This document shows positions 1 to 6,107 of a stretch of DNA of 8,016 nt, one piece after another. Positions within the stretch are counted from its first letter, which is position 1. The number at the start of each line of letters is the position of its first letter. Origin of the DNA: RI-283 sp964487925 (GTDB taxonomy: Bacteria; Pseudomonadota; Gammaproteobacteria; SZUA-140); contig CAZASZ010000073.1 in the NCBI GenBank assembly GCA_964487925.1, positions 1-8,016 of the forward strand, in the 5' to 3' direction. The position numbers were made by a program, and so were the translations under genes. Under the pieces are notes generated by a model, which was not told where the DNA came from, did no database searches, and saw only the letters and a program-made list of their open reading frames with translations.

Positions 1-43
1 ACCTAGCCATCGCGAGCTGTCGGTCCCGGTAAAATTCAGACAT

Positions 44-74
44 AAAAAAATCCGGAACCTTGGTCCCGGATTTT
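44..74 (-). terminator. Intrinsic terminator of the small membrane protein gene
   Basis: The arms AAAATCCGG (47-55) and CCGGATTTT (66-74) pair perfectly, and the stem can extend inward through ACC/GGT after one A-C mismatch. On the minus strand the stem is followed directly by seven Ts (complement of 44-50), the classic rho-independent layout. It lies just downstream of the minus-strand small ORF that stops at 118. Because the stem itself ends in A/T runs, it could also stop plus-strand transcription entering from the left edge. The 43 bases to its left are too short to assign to a gene. Confidence 0.85.
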
Positions 75-77
75 CTA

Positions 78-98
78 GCCGCTCAAGACACGAGCGGC
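78..98 (-). other. Second stem-loop in the small gene 3' region
   Basis: GCCGCTC (78-84) and GAGCGGC (92-98) form a perfect 7 bp GC-rich stem around a 7-base loop. It sits between the stop codon of the small minus-strand ORF and the main terminator, so the transcript would end in two tandem hairpins. It lacks its own T-run; a role in stabilising the transcript 3' end is inference. Confidence 0.5.
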
Positions 99-117
99 AA
101 AAGCATGGCCCCGAAAA

Positions 118-216
118 TCAGAGATGCTTCATGAACAGGCCAATGGCTACGGCCAGGGCAACAAAAGCGAGAACTGCGGAAACCTGCTTCTCGAAAGATT
201 GACTATTAGCGGACAT
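118..216 (-). CDS. Small single-span membrane protein, unknown function (32 aa)
   Basis: This ATG-to-TGA frame encodes 32 residues. A polar N-terminus (MSANSQSFEKQ) is followed by an uninterrupted hydrophobic stretch of about 17 residues, from Val12 to Met29, and then a short basic end (KHL). That is the shape of a single-span membrane microprotein with the N-terminus probably cytoplasmic or at the interface. Support for a real gene is the complete transcription unit: a TATAAT promoter about 30 bases upstream, a G-rich Shine-Dalgarno tract (219-227) next to the ATG, and a strong terminator 40 bases past the stop. I do not recognise the family. Small subunits of respiratory or transport complexes have this shape, but nothing nearby names a partner. 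It stands alone, separated from the next gene by a repeat element. Existence as a gene is likely; function is unknown. Confidence 0.7.
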   Translation of the reverse strand: MSANSQSFEKQVSAVLAFVALAVAIGLFMKHL

Positions 217-380
217 TTCCCCCCCTCTATGGGCTTAATTTAGGTTAACATTATAAGTCCCTGCTTATGGGAAGCAATACCTTATCAAACCACTCAGCAA
301 TATACAATACCGTTTTAGTCGGTTATTCACGTGTAAAATCAACGGGATTGCTTGAAAGTGCGGGTCGGAGCTTACAAGAA
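217..380. other. AT-rich intergenic stretch
   Basis: Apart from the promoter and ribosome binding site of the small minus-strand gene, this stretch is AT-rich and without a convincing open frame. Together with the adjoining repeat element it makes about 300 bases without other genes. I see no tRNA-like fold, no further promoter of note and no repeat before position 381. Confidence 0.5.
250..277 (-). promoter_or_regulatory. Sigma-70 type promoter for the small membrane protein gene
   Basis: Read on the minus strand, TTGCTT (complement of 272-277) is separated by 16 bases from a perfect TATAAT (complement of 250-255). Transcription would start near 243, giving a leader of about 27 bases before the ATG at 216. 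The spacer holds the small inverted repeat TCCC-N7-GGGA (257-271), which might be an operator, but this is weak. Confidence 0.65.
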
Positions 381-527
381 TTAACAGGCTGTTGAAAAAG
401 TTTCAGGCGAGTGCAAGACAAGGCAAAAATCGGCGAGAAAGCGCAGTGTACACGCCCGTACATGAGCATTTTGAGCCGATTTTTACGCCGGATCGTGGCG
501 CATGAAGGTTTTTCAACGGCCTGTTAA
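381..527. mobile_element. MITE-like element with 19 bp terminal inverted repeats
   Basis: The left end, TTAACAGGCTGTTGAAAAA (381-399), matches the reverse complement of the right end (509-527) at 18 of 19 positions. Both outer edges read TTAA, which may be a duplicated target or part of the repeat. Inside are nested inverted repeats: AAAAATCGGC (425-434) with GCCGATTTTT (475-484), and TGTAC (447-451) with GTACA (458-462). The whole could fold into a long cruciform or RNA hairpin. It encodes no plausible protein, so any movement would need a transposase in trans. From memory, dispersed gammaproteobacterial repeats with GGCTGTTGAAAAA-type ends look like this; I cannot name the parent IS family from sequence alone. 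Confidence 0.8.
425..484 (-). terminator. Terminator-like hairpin inside the MITE-like element
   Basis: The 10 bp perfect arms AAAAATCGGC and GCCGATTTTT place a GC-containing stem directly before a T-run in either orientation. On the minus strand it comes about 40 bases after the stop codon of the CbbY-like gene and could serve as its transcription terminator. The loop between the arms is long (40 bases) but contains its own smaller stem (447-462), which would bring the arms closer. Termination activity is inferred. Confidence 0.4.
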
Positions 528-1297
528 GACGGCAATATGCTATCCAGTAACGCCAAATCGACTACTGCTACGCCCTCGCCCACCAACTTGGCCGCATGCC
601 CACCTTGAACGGAACATGGCTGGTCCGAATCGCCCAGGTGGTCGACGATCAGCAATGCGTCTGAAAAATCGCCATCGCGATTGTATTCGCTGACCGTGAC
701 TAGCGTCGGAATGCCCAAGGCCACACTGGCCTTGATACCATTTTCAGAGTCCTCGATGGCAATACAATCTCCGGCCGCCACGTCCATCTGGTCGAGTACA
801 TACTGATATACGTCGGGACAGGGCTTCTTGTCCGGGACTTCGTCGGCCGTCGCAATGACCTCGAACCAGTCGATGGCGTCGTTGCCGAGCAAGCTCTCAA
901 GTAGCGCGACCACGTTGACACGAGTCGTGGTCGTCGCGATTGCGAGGCGGATCCCCGACTTGTGGGCTTCCTGAAGGATGCGTCGAATGCCGGGTCGGAG
1001 CGCGATCTCGCCGGCCTCAATGATGGACGCAAAATGGCGATTCTTCGCCGCATGCAGTTCCGGAACCAGGGTATCCAGATCCTCAGGACGCTCATTCGCC
1101 CCCAGGTATTCGTTGGCGAAATGGAACATCCGCTCCTTGCCGCCCGTAACGTTGAGCAACCGCCCGTACAAAGTCTCGTCCCAATTCCAATGCAAGCAAC
1201 GGTCGGCAAAGGCACGATTGAATGCCGGTCTATGGCCATCACGCTCCGTCTCCGCCAACGTCCCATCGACGTCGAATATCAGGGCCTTGAGTCTCAT
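524..1297 (-). CDS. cbbY: CbbY-like HAD-superfamily phosphatase
   Basis: This 257-residue cytoplasmic HAD hydrolase belongs to the CbbY/beta-phosphoglucomutase-like subfamily. Visible motifs are FDVDGT with nucleophile Asp9 and acid/base Asp11, motif II Thr at ATTTT (121-125), the Lys of DKKPCPD (156-162), and the metal-binding acids of EDSENG (182-187). The helical cap carries NVTGGKER (49-56), typical of CbbY. Characterised CbbY proteins dephosphorylate xylulose-1,5-bisphosphate, a misfire product that inhibits Rubisco, and length and motifs fit. No Calvin-cycle gene is in the window, so another sugar phosphate substrate remains possible. The start at 1297 is preceded by GGGAGA (complement of 1302-1307). 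The gene lies 217 bases downstream of typA on the same strand and may be partly co-transcribed. Its stop codon falls within the TTAA edge of the adjacent repeat element, so the last residues may have been altered by insertion. Confidence 0.85.
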   Translation of the reverse strand: MRLKALIFDVDGTLAETERDGHRPAFNRAFADRCLHWNWDETLYGRLLNVTGGKERMFHFANEYLGANERPEDLDTLVPELHAAKNRHFASIIEAGEIALRPGIRRILQEAHKSGIRLAIATTTTRVNVVALLESLLGNDAIDWFEVIATADEVPDKKPCPDVYQYVLDQMDVAAGDCIAIEDSENGIKASVALGIPTLVTVSEYNRDGDFSDALLIVDHLGDSDQPCSVQGGHAAKLVGEGVAVVDLALLDSILPS

Positions 1298-1514
1298 TTT
1301 ATCTCCCGCTCATTGCATGCTCTTGAGGCGCCGAAAAAAGTAACCGCATTCCATCCAGTTTGATCGAGTGCGCTCTGCGCCTTGGGTTATATAGCTGAAT
1401 TGCCGAGCATGCAGCATGCACGACGATCGATCAAGAGACAAAATGAGTGGGAATAGACGCGCAAGGGGCTCCATATGGAGCCCCCGGTCAATATGTTGCG
1501 CTAAACGGAAGAGC
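1298..1514. other. typA-cbbY intergenic region with GC-rich palindrome
   Basis: The region between the two minus-strand genes contains a perfect palindrome, GGGGCTCC-ATAT-GGAGCCCC (1465-1484), 31 bases after the typA stop. It would form an 8 bp GC-rich hairpin with a 4-base loop. No clean T-run follows on either strand, so it is either a weak terminator or an mRNA-stabilising structure. A TATATA (1388-1393) lies about 90 bases before the cbbY start but has no good -35 partner. GCATGC occurs several times (for example 1315-1320 and the pair around 1408-1419), with no clear meaning. Confidence 0.5.
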
Positions 1515-3341
1515 CTAGATCAGATCCTCGCGTCCGCGGGAGAACTTCTTACGCTCGTGCTCAAGCAGATAGCGCTTGCGGACGCGGATGAAGTTAGGCG
1601 TGACTTCGACGAGTTCGTCCTCGTCAATAAACTCCAGGGCCTGCTCCAGGCTCATACGAATCGGCGGCGTCAGAATGATGTTCTCATCGGTGCCGGAGGC
1701 GCGGACATTGGTCAGCTGTTTGGCCTTGAGCGGGTTAACAACGAGATCGTTGCTGCGAGAGTGGATACCAATGACCATGCCCTCATAGACCTCTTCGCCC
1801 GGAGAGACGAACAATCGGCCGCGCTCCTGAAGGCTGAATAGTGAGTAGCCCAGCACCTTGCCCACGCCGTTCGAGATCAAGACACCGTTGATGCGGGTGC
1901 CAAACTGCCCCGATTTAACGGAACCGTAGTGGTCGAAGCTGCTGTAGATCAGGCCCGTGCCCTGGGTCGCGGTCATGAATTCGGTGCGAAAACCAATCAG
2001 GCCGCGGGATGGGATAACGTAATGCATGACCATACGACCATGGCCATCGGGCAGCATGTCTTTGAGTTCACCACCACGTTTCCCCAGCTTCTCCATGACC
2101 GTTCCCTGATGGTCGTCCTCGACGTCGACCGTGAGCCGCTCGAAGGGCTCCTGACGCTCGCCGTCGATCACCCTGATGATCACCTCGGGGCGAGAAACTC
2201 CGAGCTCATAACCCTCGCGGCGCATGTTCTCGATCAGGATCGACAGATGCAGCTCGCCTCGGCCCGAGACCCGGAAACGATCGGGATCGTCGGTATCGAC
2301 CACCCGAAGCGCTACGTTATGGATCAGTTCACGCTGCAGGCGTTCGCGGATTTGCCGCGAGGTCACGAACTTGCCGTCCTTGCCGGCGAAAGGCGAGTTG
2401 TTGACCTGGAAAGTCATGCTCACGGTCGGTTCGTCGACGGTCAGCGGCGGCAAGGCCTCAACATTTGCGGGCTCACAAAGCGTATCCGAAATATGCAGCA
2501 CGTCGAGTCCGGTAAAGGCGACGATATCGCCCGCGCAGGCCTCCGGGATCTCGACACGCTCAAGCCCGTTAAAGGTCAGAATCTGCAGGACGCGGCCGTT
2601 ACGGACCTTGCCCTCGACATCGATGACCTTGACCGGCGTATTGGTGCGCAAGGTACCGCGGGTAATACGGCCAATACCGATGACGCCGACATAGCTGTTG
2701 TAATCCAGGCTGCTGACCTGTAATTGCAGCGACCCGTTGATATCTACATCGGGCGACGGCACATGGTCGATAATAGTCTGGTAGAGCGGCGTCATATCTC
2801 CGTCTCGGACCGATGTGTCATGACCGGCAAAACCGTTGAGGCCGGAGGCATAGACGACCGTGAAATCGAGCTGTTCGTCCGTCGCGCCGAGGTTGTCGAA
2901 CAGGTCGAAGGTCTGATCCAGGACCCAGTCCGGTCGGGCGCCGGGACGGTCGATTTTGTTGATGACAACGATGGGTCGCAGACCACGCGCCAGGGCCTTT
3001 TGGGTCACGAAGCGGGTCTGGGGCATTGGCCCCTCGACGGCATCGACCAGCAATAGCACCGAGTCCACCATGGAGAGCACCCGCTCGACCTCGCCGCCGA
3101 AATCGGCGTGTCCGGGGGTATCGACGATGTTGATGCGATAGTCCTTCCACGTGATTGCCGTATTCTTGGACAGGATCGTGATCCCGCGCTCGCGCTCAAG
3201 GTCGTTGGAATCCATCATCCGTTCACTGACCTGCTGATGGGCCGCGAAGGTCCCGGACTGGCGCAGCAACTGATCGACGAGTGTGGTCTTGCCGTGATCG
3301 ACGTGAGCGATAATGGCAATGTTGCGCATCTTTTCTATCAT
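1515..3341 (-). CDS. typA: Ribosome-binding translational GTPase TypA/BipA
   Basis: This 608-residue protein has the full length expected of TypA/BipA (about 605-615). The N-terminal GTPase domain shows the P-loop AHVDHGKT (12-19), switch I RGITI (52-56), DTPGH (74-78) and NKID (128-131). An EF-G-like beta-barrel domain follows (about 200-300), then alpha/beta domains and the TypA-specific C-terminal domain, including SRGLIGFRTEFMTATQGTG around 430-450. TypA binds the 70S ribosome at the EF-G site, aids 50S assembly and supports growth in cold and stress. The MIEKMRNIAIIAHVDHGKTT start is the conserved one, and AGAGAG lies just upstream of the ATG. A TATAAT-type -10 (complement of 3381-3386) gives a leader of about 30 bases. 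No frameshift or missing motif is seen. Long plus-strand open frames across the gene are antisense shadows. Confidence 0.97.
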   Translation of the reverse strand: MIEKMRNIAIIAHVDHGKTTLVDQLLRQSGTFAAHQQVSERMMDSNDLERERGITILSKNTAITWKDYRINIVDTPGHADFGGEVERVLSMVDSVLLLVDAVEGPMPQTRFVTQKALARGLRPIVVINKIDRPGARPDWVLDQTFDLFDNLGATDEQLDFTVVYASGLNGFAGHDTSVRDGDMTPLYQTIIDHVPSPDVDINGSLQLQVSSLDYNSYVGVIGIGRITRGTLRTNTPVKVIDVEGKVRNGRVLQILTFNGLERVEIPEACAGDIVAFTGLDVLHISDTLCEPANVEALPPLTVDEPTVSMTFQVNNSPFAGKDGKFVTSRQIRERLQRELIHNVALRVVDTDDPDRFRVSGRGELHLSILIENMRREGYELGVSRPEVIIRVIDGERQEPFERLTVDVEDDHQGTVMEKLGKRGGELKDMLPDGHGRMVMHYVIPSRGLIGFRTEFMTATQGTGLIYSSFDHYGSVKSGQFGTRINGVLISNGVGKVLGYSLFSLQERGRLFVSPGEEVYEGMVIGIHSRSNDLVVNPLKAKQLTNVRASGTDENIILTPPIRMSLEQALEFIDEDELVEVTPNFIRVRKRYLLEHERKKFSRGREDLI

Positions 3342-3380
3342 GGTGCTCTCTTAGTAAAAGGTGAGGTTACAAGCGCGCGC

Positions 3381-3403
3381 ATTATACGCGCTTCGCCTAT
3401 AAT
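3381..3403. promoter_or_regulatory. Divergent overlapping promoters of typA and the glycosyltransferase operon
   Basis: ATTATA (3381-3386) is a perfect TATAAT -10 for typA on the minus strand, and TATAAT (3398-3403) is a perfect -10 for the operon on the plus strand. They form the outer arms of an inverted repeat, ATTATA-c-GCG-ctt-CGC-c-TATAAT. Neither has a recognisable -35 at 16-18 bases: the positions hold GCGCGC for the plus strand and TCGCTC for the minus strand. The two polymerase footprints would overlap, so the promoters should compete. The -10 matches are seen; activity is inferred. Confidence 0.55.
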
Positions 3404-3436
3404 GAGCGATCATTTCCAACACTTGTCTTTAATTAC

Positions 3437-4165
3437 GTGAAAAACCCTCCCGTTCAGGACTCCGGGACCGTCCCCATCCCGGATCAAAACCGCATCAGCA
3501 TCATCTTGCCCGTGCTCAACGAGGCGGCCGGCATCCGCGCGTGTCTGAGCGCTGTTCAGAATCTACGCCGCGATGGTCACGAGGTCGTCGTCGTCGATGG
3601 CGGCAGCCAGGACGAGACCCCAAATCTCGCCGCACCATTGGCCGACCAAGTCATCGCCGCGACGGGCGGCCGGGGACCACAGATGAATCAGGGCGCTGCG
3701 GCGGCATCCAGCGATACCCTACTTTTTCTGCATGCCGATACGCTGCTGCCGCTTCATGCCGACCGACTTATCAATGACGCATTAAATCATGATCGCAGGG
3801 TATGGGGCCGTTTCGATGTGCGCTTGAGCGGTCGACAGCGCATGTTCCGCGTCGTTGAATCGCTCATGAACCGGCGTACGCGGCTAACCGGCATCGCGAC
3901 CGGTGACCAAGCTATATTTATACACCGTTCCGCGTTCACCGCCGTGGGTGGTTTCCCTGAGATCCCGCTCATGGAGGACATCGAGATCAGCAAACGACTC
4001 AAACGCCTTTCAAGACCAGCCTGTATTCGCGATCGCGTCGTCACTTCAAGCCGGCGCTGGGAGGAAGGCGGAATCTGGCACACTATCACAAAGATGTGGT
4101 GCCTGCGCCTAGCCTATTTCCTGGGCACCGATCCCGTCGAACTCGCCCGGCGGTATCGCGCGTGA
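3437..4165 (+). CDS. Family 2 glycosyltransferase (TIGR04283-like)
   Basis: This 242-residue GT-A fold glycosyltransferase resembles the TIGR04283 group, called arsenosugar biosynthesis glycosyltransferase or 'transferase 2, rSAM/selenodomain-associated'. Visible features are the N-terminal strand ISIILPVLNEAAGI (20-33), VVVDGGSQDET (51-61) for nucleotide binding, GRGPQMNQGAAAA (78-90), the metal-binding LHADT (98-102), GDQAIFI (156-162) and MEDIE (179-183), the likely catalytic acid region. No signal peptide or convincing membrane span is seen, so it is probably soluble. The start is GTG at 3437: no in-frame ATG lies upstream and the conserved domain begins at about residue 18. A Shine-Dalgarno site is not evident, so initiation may be weak. 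It heads a three-gene operon and its TGA overlaps the next start. The acceptor is unknown, and no ArsS-type radical SAM gene is visible here to support an arsenosugar role. Confidence 0.85.
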   Translation: MKNPPVQDSGTVPIPDQNRISIILPVLNEAAGIRACLSAVQNLRRDGHEVVVVDGGSQDETPNLAAPLADQVIAATGGRGPQMNQGAAAASSDTLLFLHADTLLPLHADRLINDALNHDRRVWGRFDVRLSGRQRMFRVVESLMNRRTRLTGIATGDQAIFIHRSAFTAVGGFPEIPLMEDIEISKRLKRLSRPACIRDRVVTSSRRWEEGGIWHTITKMWCLRLAYFLGTDPVELARRYRA

Positions 4166-4830
4166 AGGAGGCTACGGCCATACTGGTATTTGCCAAGGCG
4201 CCGGTCCCGGGACTGGCAAAGACGCGCCTGATTCCCGCCCTTGGCCCCGAAGGCGCGGCTCGTTTTCAGGCCGCGCTGACCCGACGCAGCCTGACCACGG
4301 CCTGCATGGCATTTCCAAGTGCAGCCATTCAGAACATGGTCTTACTCTACTGTACCCCCAACTCGCACGACCCTTGGTTTCGAGGACTTGCGACGGAGTT
4401 TTCAATCAGCCTCCGGGACCAGCACGGCGCGGACCTTGGAGCTCGCATGGATCATGCCCTGAGCGATGCGCTCGATACCTATAAACAGGCTATTTTGATC
4501 GGGACGGATTGCCCGGTACTGACACCTGATTTGCTTAGAACCGTGGACTTGGCCTTGACGGACGGCGCCGATACCGTCATCGTCCCGGCCGAGGATGGCG
4601 GTTATGTGCTCGTGGCCCTGAAACGTCCCTTCGCCGAGCTTTTTACCGATATCGAATGGGGAACGGACCAAGTCTTGTCCGCGAGCCTAAAACGCATCGA
4701 TACCGACGGTCGACCGGTTCGAATCATGGAGCCGTTATGGGATATTGATGAACCCGGCGACCTACAACGCCTGAAAGAACGACACCCTGACATTTGTGAG
4801 TCCTTAACCAAACCAGAAGGATCCCGATGA
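4162..4830 (+). CDS. DUF2064 nucleotidyl/glycosyltransferase-like protein (TIGR04282-like)
   Basis: This 222-residue soluble protein is of the DUF2064/TIGR04282 family ('transferase 1, rSAM/selenodomain-associated'), related in fold to the CofC and MobA nucleotidyltransferases. Motifs are FAKAPVPGLAKTRL (10-23), which resembles the phosphate-binding loop of GT-A nucleotidyltransferases, IGTDCP (113-118) with a metal-binding Asp, EDGGY (144-148), IEWGT (164-168) and the C-terminal WDIDEPGDL. I place the start at GTG 4162, giving VKEATAILVFAKAP with a 4-base GTGA overlap with the preceding stop. An ATG at 4096 would add 22 unrelated residues out of frame across the upstream gene's end and is less likely. 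The overlap implies translational coupling. In many genomes this family sits beside the TIGR04283 glycosyltransferase, as here, suggesting that the two act on one substrate, which is not established. Confidence 0.85.
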   Translation: MKEATAILVFAKAPVPGLAKTRLIPALGPEGAARFQAALTRRSLTTACMAFPSAAIQNMVLLYCTPNSHDPWFRGLATEFSISLRDQHGADLGARMDHALSDALDTYKQAILIGTDCPVLTPDLLRTVDLALTDGADTVIVPAEDGGYVLVALKRPFAELFTDIEWGTDQVLSASLKRIDTDGRPVRIMEPLWDIDEPGDLQRLKERHPDICESLTKPEGSR

Positions 4831-5531
4831 AACCTATCTGCATCTTCCGCCACGTCGACTGTGAAGGTCCCGCCTATCTCGGCCAATATCTGTTGCGCCA
4901 CGAGATCCCCTATGAAGTCGTTGCGATCGATCGCGGCGAGGCCATCCCTGGTGATCCCTCTGCCTTCAGCGGGCTCGTCTTCATGGGTGGACCTATGAGC
5001 GTCAACGACGACCTGCCCTGGGTCGCTGAAGAACTGTCACTGATTCGCGCGGCAGCCGAAAGCAGTCACCCCGTTCTGGGACATTGTCTGGGCGGGCAAC
5101 TGATCGCCAAGGCGCTGGGCGCGACGATCTCGGCAAACCCCGTCGGCGAGATCGGCTGGCACGAGGTCGCGAAGACGCCCGAATCGACCACCACCGACTG
5201 GCTGACCGATTTACCAGAGGCGTGGACTGCCTTTCACTGGCACGGCGAACGCTTCTCGCTCCCGGTAGGCGCCACACCGCTGCTCGCAAGCACCTATTGT
5301 GAATCCCAGGCCTTCTGTGTCCAGAATATCCTCGCCCTGCAGTGTCACGTCGAGATGACGCCTTCTCTCGTCAGGACCTGGATCGAGCGTTACCCGGATC
5401 AGATCGAGGAAACGAGCCCCTCGGTCCAATCTGCCGCGACCATGCTCAAGGACGTTGAGACCAGCGTCGCCGGACTGAACAGAATCGCCGACCAGCTTTA
5501 CGCGCGCTGGCTAAGACCTATCATCTCCTAA
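4827..5531 (+). CDS. Class I glutamine amidotransferase-like protein (GuaA-type GATase domain)
   Basis: This 234-residue stand-alone protein has the class I glutamine amidotransferase fold found in the N-terminal half of GMP synthetase. The triad is visible: nucleophile Cys87 in GHCLGGQ (85-91), and His174 and Glu176 in CHVEM (173-177). The oxyanion-region sequence FMGGPMSVND (52-61) and the conserved FHWHGE (136-141) are also present. Such proteins hydrolyse glutamine or a gamma-glutamyl compound, and stand-alone members often act as gamma-glutamyl hydrolases. No synthetase domain is attached. The ATG at 4827 overlaps the previous stop as ATGA and is preceded by AAGGAT at about 8 bases, so it is coupled to the upstream gene. 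Its own TAA overlaps the convergent pgpA stop. A role in the same pathway as the two transferases is inferred from the operon. The substrate is unknown. Confidence 0.82.
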   Translation: MKPICIFRHVDCEGPAYLGQYLLRHEIPYEVVAIDRGEAIPGDPSAFSGLVFMGGPMSVNDDLPWVAEELSLIRAAAESSHPVLGHCLGGQLIAKALGATISANPVGEIGWHEVAKTPESTTTDWLTDLPEAWTAFHWHGERFSLPVGATPLLASTYCESQAFCVQNILALQCHVEMTPSLVRTWIERYPDQIEETSPSVQSAATMLKDVETSVAGLNRIADQLYARWLRPIIS

Positions 5532-6061
5532 GCAGACAGTTCGGGAAATACCGACAAGACAAGCTGTAGACAGATCGCGGCATATACCCCAGCAAGCACG
5601 TCGTCGAACATGATCCCAAAACCTCCGCCGACACGGGCATCGACGATCCGGATCGGCCAGGGCTTCCAGATATCGAACAGCCGGAAGAACGCAAAGCCTA
5701 GGATAACCGCACCCCAACCCGGATGGACTGCGGTCATCGTAATCAAGAGACCCATGACCTCGTCCCAGACGATGCCCGAATGGTCATGCACTTCGAGATC
5801 GCGCGCACTCCAGCCACAGAGCCAACAACCGAATAGAAACAGGACTAGCGTTACGGCGAGATAGGTCCAGAGCGACAGGTCTGACATCAGCCAATAGAGT
5901 GGGATCGCGGCCAGCGTTCCGAAAGTCCCGGGCGCCACCGGCGCAAGCCCCGAGCCGAGGCCAAAGGCGAGCAGATGTCTAGGGTCACTCAGAACACGGC
6001 GATGGAGTGGAATGGATTCGATGACGTCTTCCTTTAGATGGCTCGCTAACACACTCATCAT
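5528..6061 (-). CDS. pgpA: Phosphatidylglycerophosphatase A
   Basis: This 177-residue inner-membrane enzyme removes phosphate from phosphatidylglycerophosphate to give phosphatidylglycerol. Family signatures are all present: GSGLAPVAPGTFGTL (36-50), VHDHSGIVWDE (91-101) with metal-binding acids, RLFDIWKPWPI (127-137) and GGFGIMFDD (146-154). Hydrophobic segments lie around 45-60, 65-84, 103-126 and 155-172, so it is a multi-span protein. Length matches E. coli PgpA (about 170). The start at 6061 gives MMSVLASHL; the second ATG or a GTG two codons later is also possible, since no clear Shine-Dalgarno site lies upstream. In many gammaproteobacteria pgpA follows nusB and thiL. Here neither is visible and pgpA stands alone, divergent from hslV and convergent with the amidotransferase gene, sharing 4 bases at the 3' ends. 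Confidence 0.93.
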   Translation of the reverse strand: MMSVLASHLKEDVIESIPLHRRVLSDPRHLLAFGLGSGLAPVAPGTFGTLAAIPLYWLMSDLSLWTYLAVTLVLFLFGCWLCGWSARDLEVHDHSGIVWDEVMGLLITMTAVHPGWGAVILGFAFFRLFDIWKPWPIRIVDARVGGGFGIMFDDVLAGVYAAICLQLVLSVFPELSA

Positions 6062-6107
6062 AGCAATGCCGGTGGCCGCAATAAATGCTCACGAGTCGCT
6101 ATCAGGA

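Noticed and set aside
1..43. Possible 3' end of a gene entering from the left (frame ending TAA at 30-32)
   Set aside because: Nine codons are too few to judge and no motif is visible.
381..527. CRISPR repeat or small RNA gene
   Set aside because: There is only one copy, with terminal inverted repeats rather than spaced direct repeats, and no clear promoter inside.
502..693. 63-codon plus-strand frame at the cbbY 3' end
   Set aside because: It begins inside the MITE-like element and runs antisense through cbbY, with a low-complexity Arg/Pro composition.
1929..2723. Long open frame (264 codons) antisense to typA
   Set aside because: It lies entirely within a well-conserved gene on the other strand and has no recognisable domain or ribosome binding site; typical of mirror frames in GC-rich coding DNA.
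4096..4161. ATG start 22 codons upstream for the DUF2064 gene
   Set aside because: The extra residues overlap the glycosyltransferase gene out of frame and are unlike the family; the GTGA overlap at 4162 fits the conserved N-terminus better.
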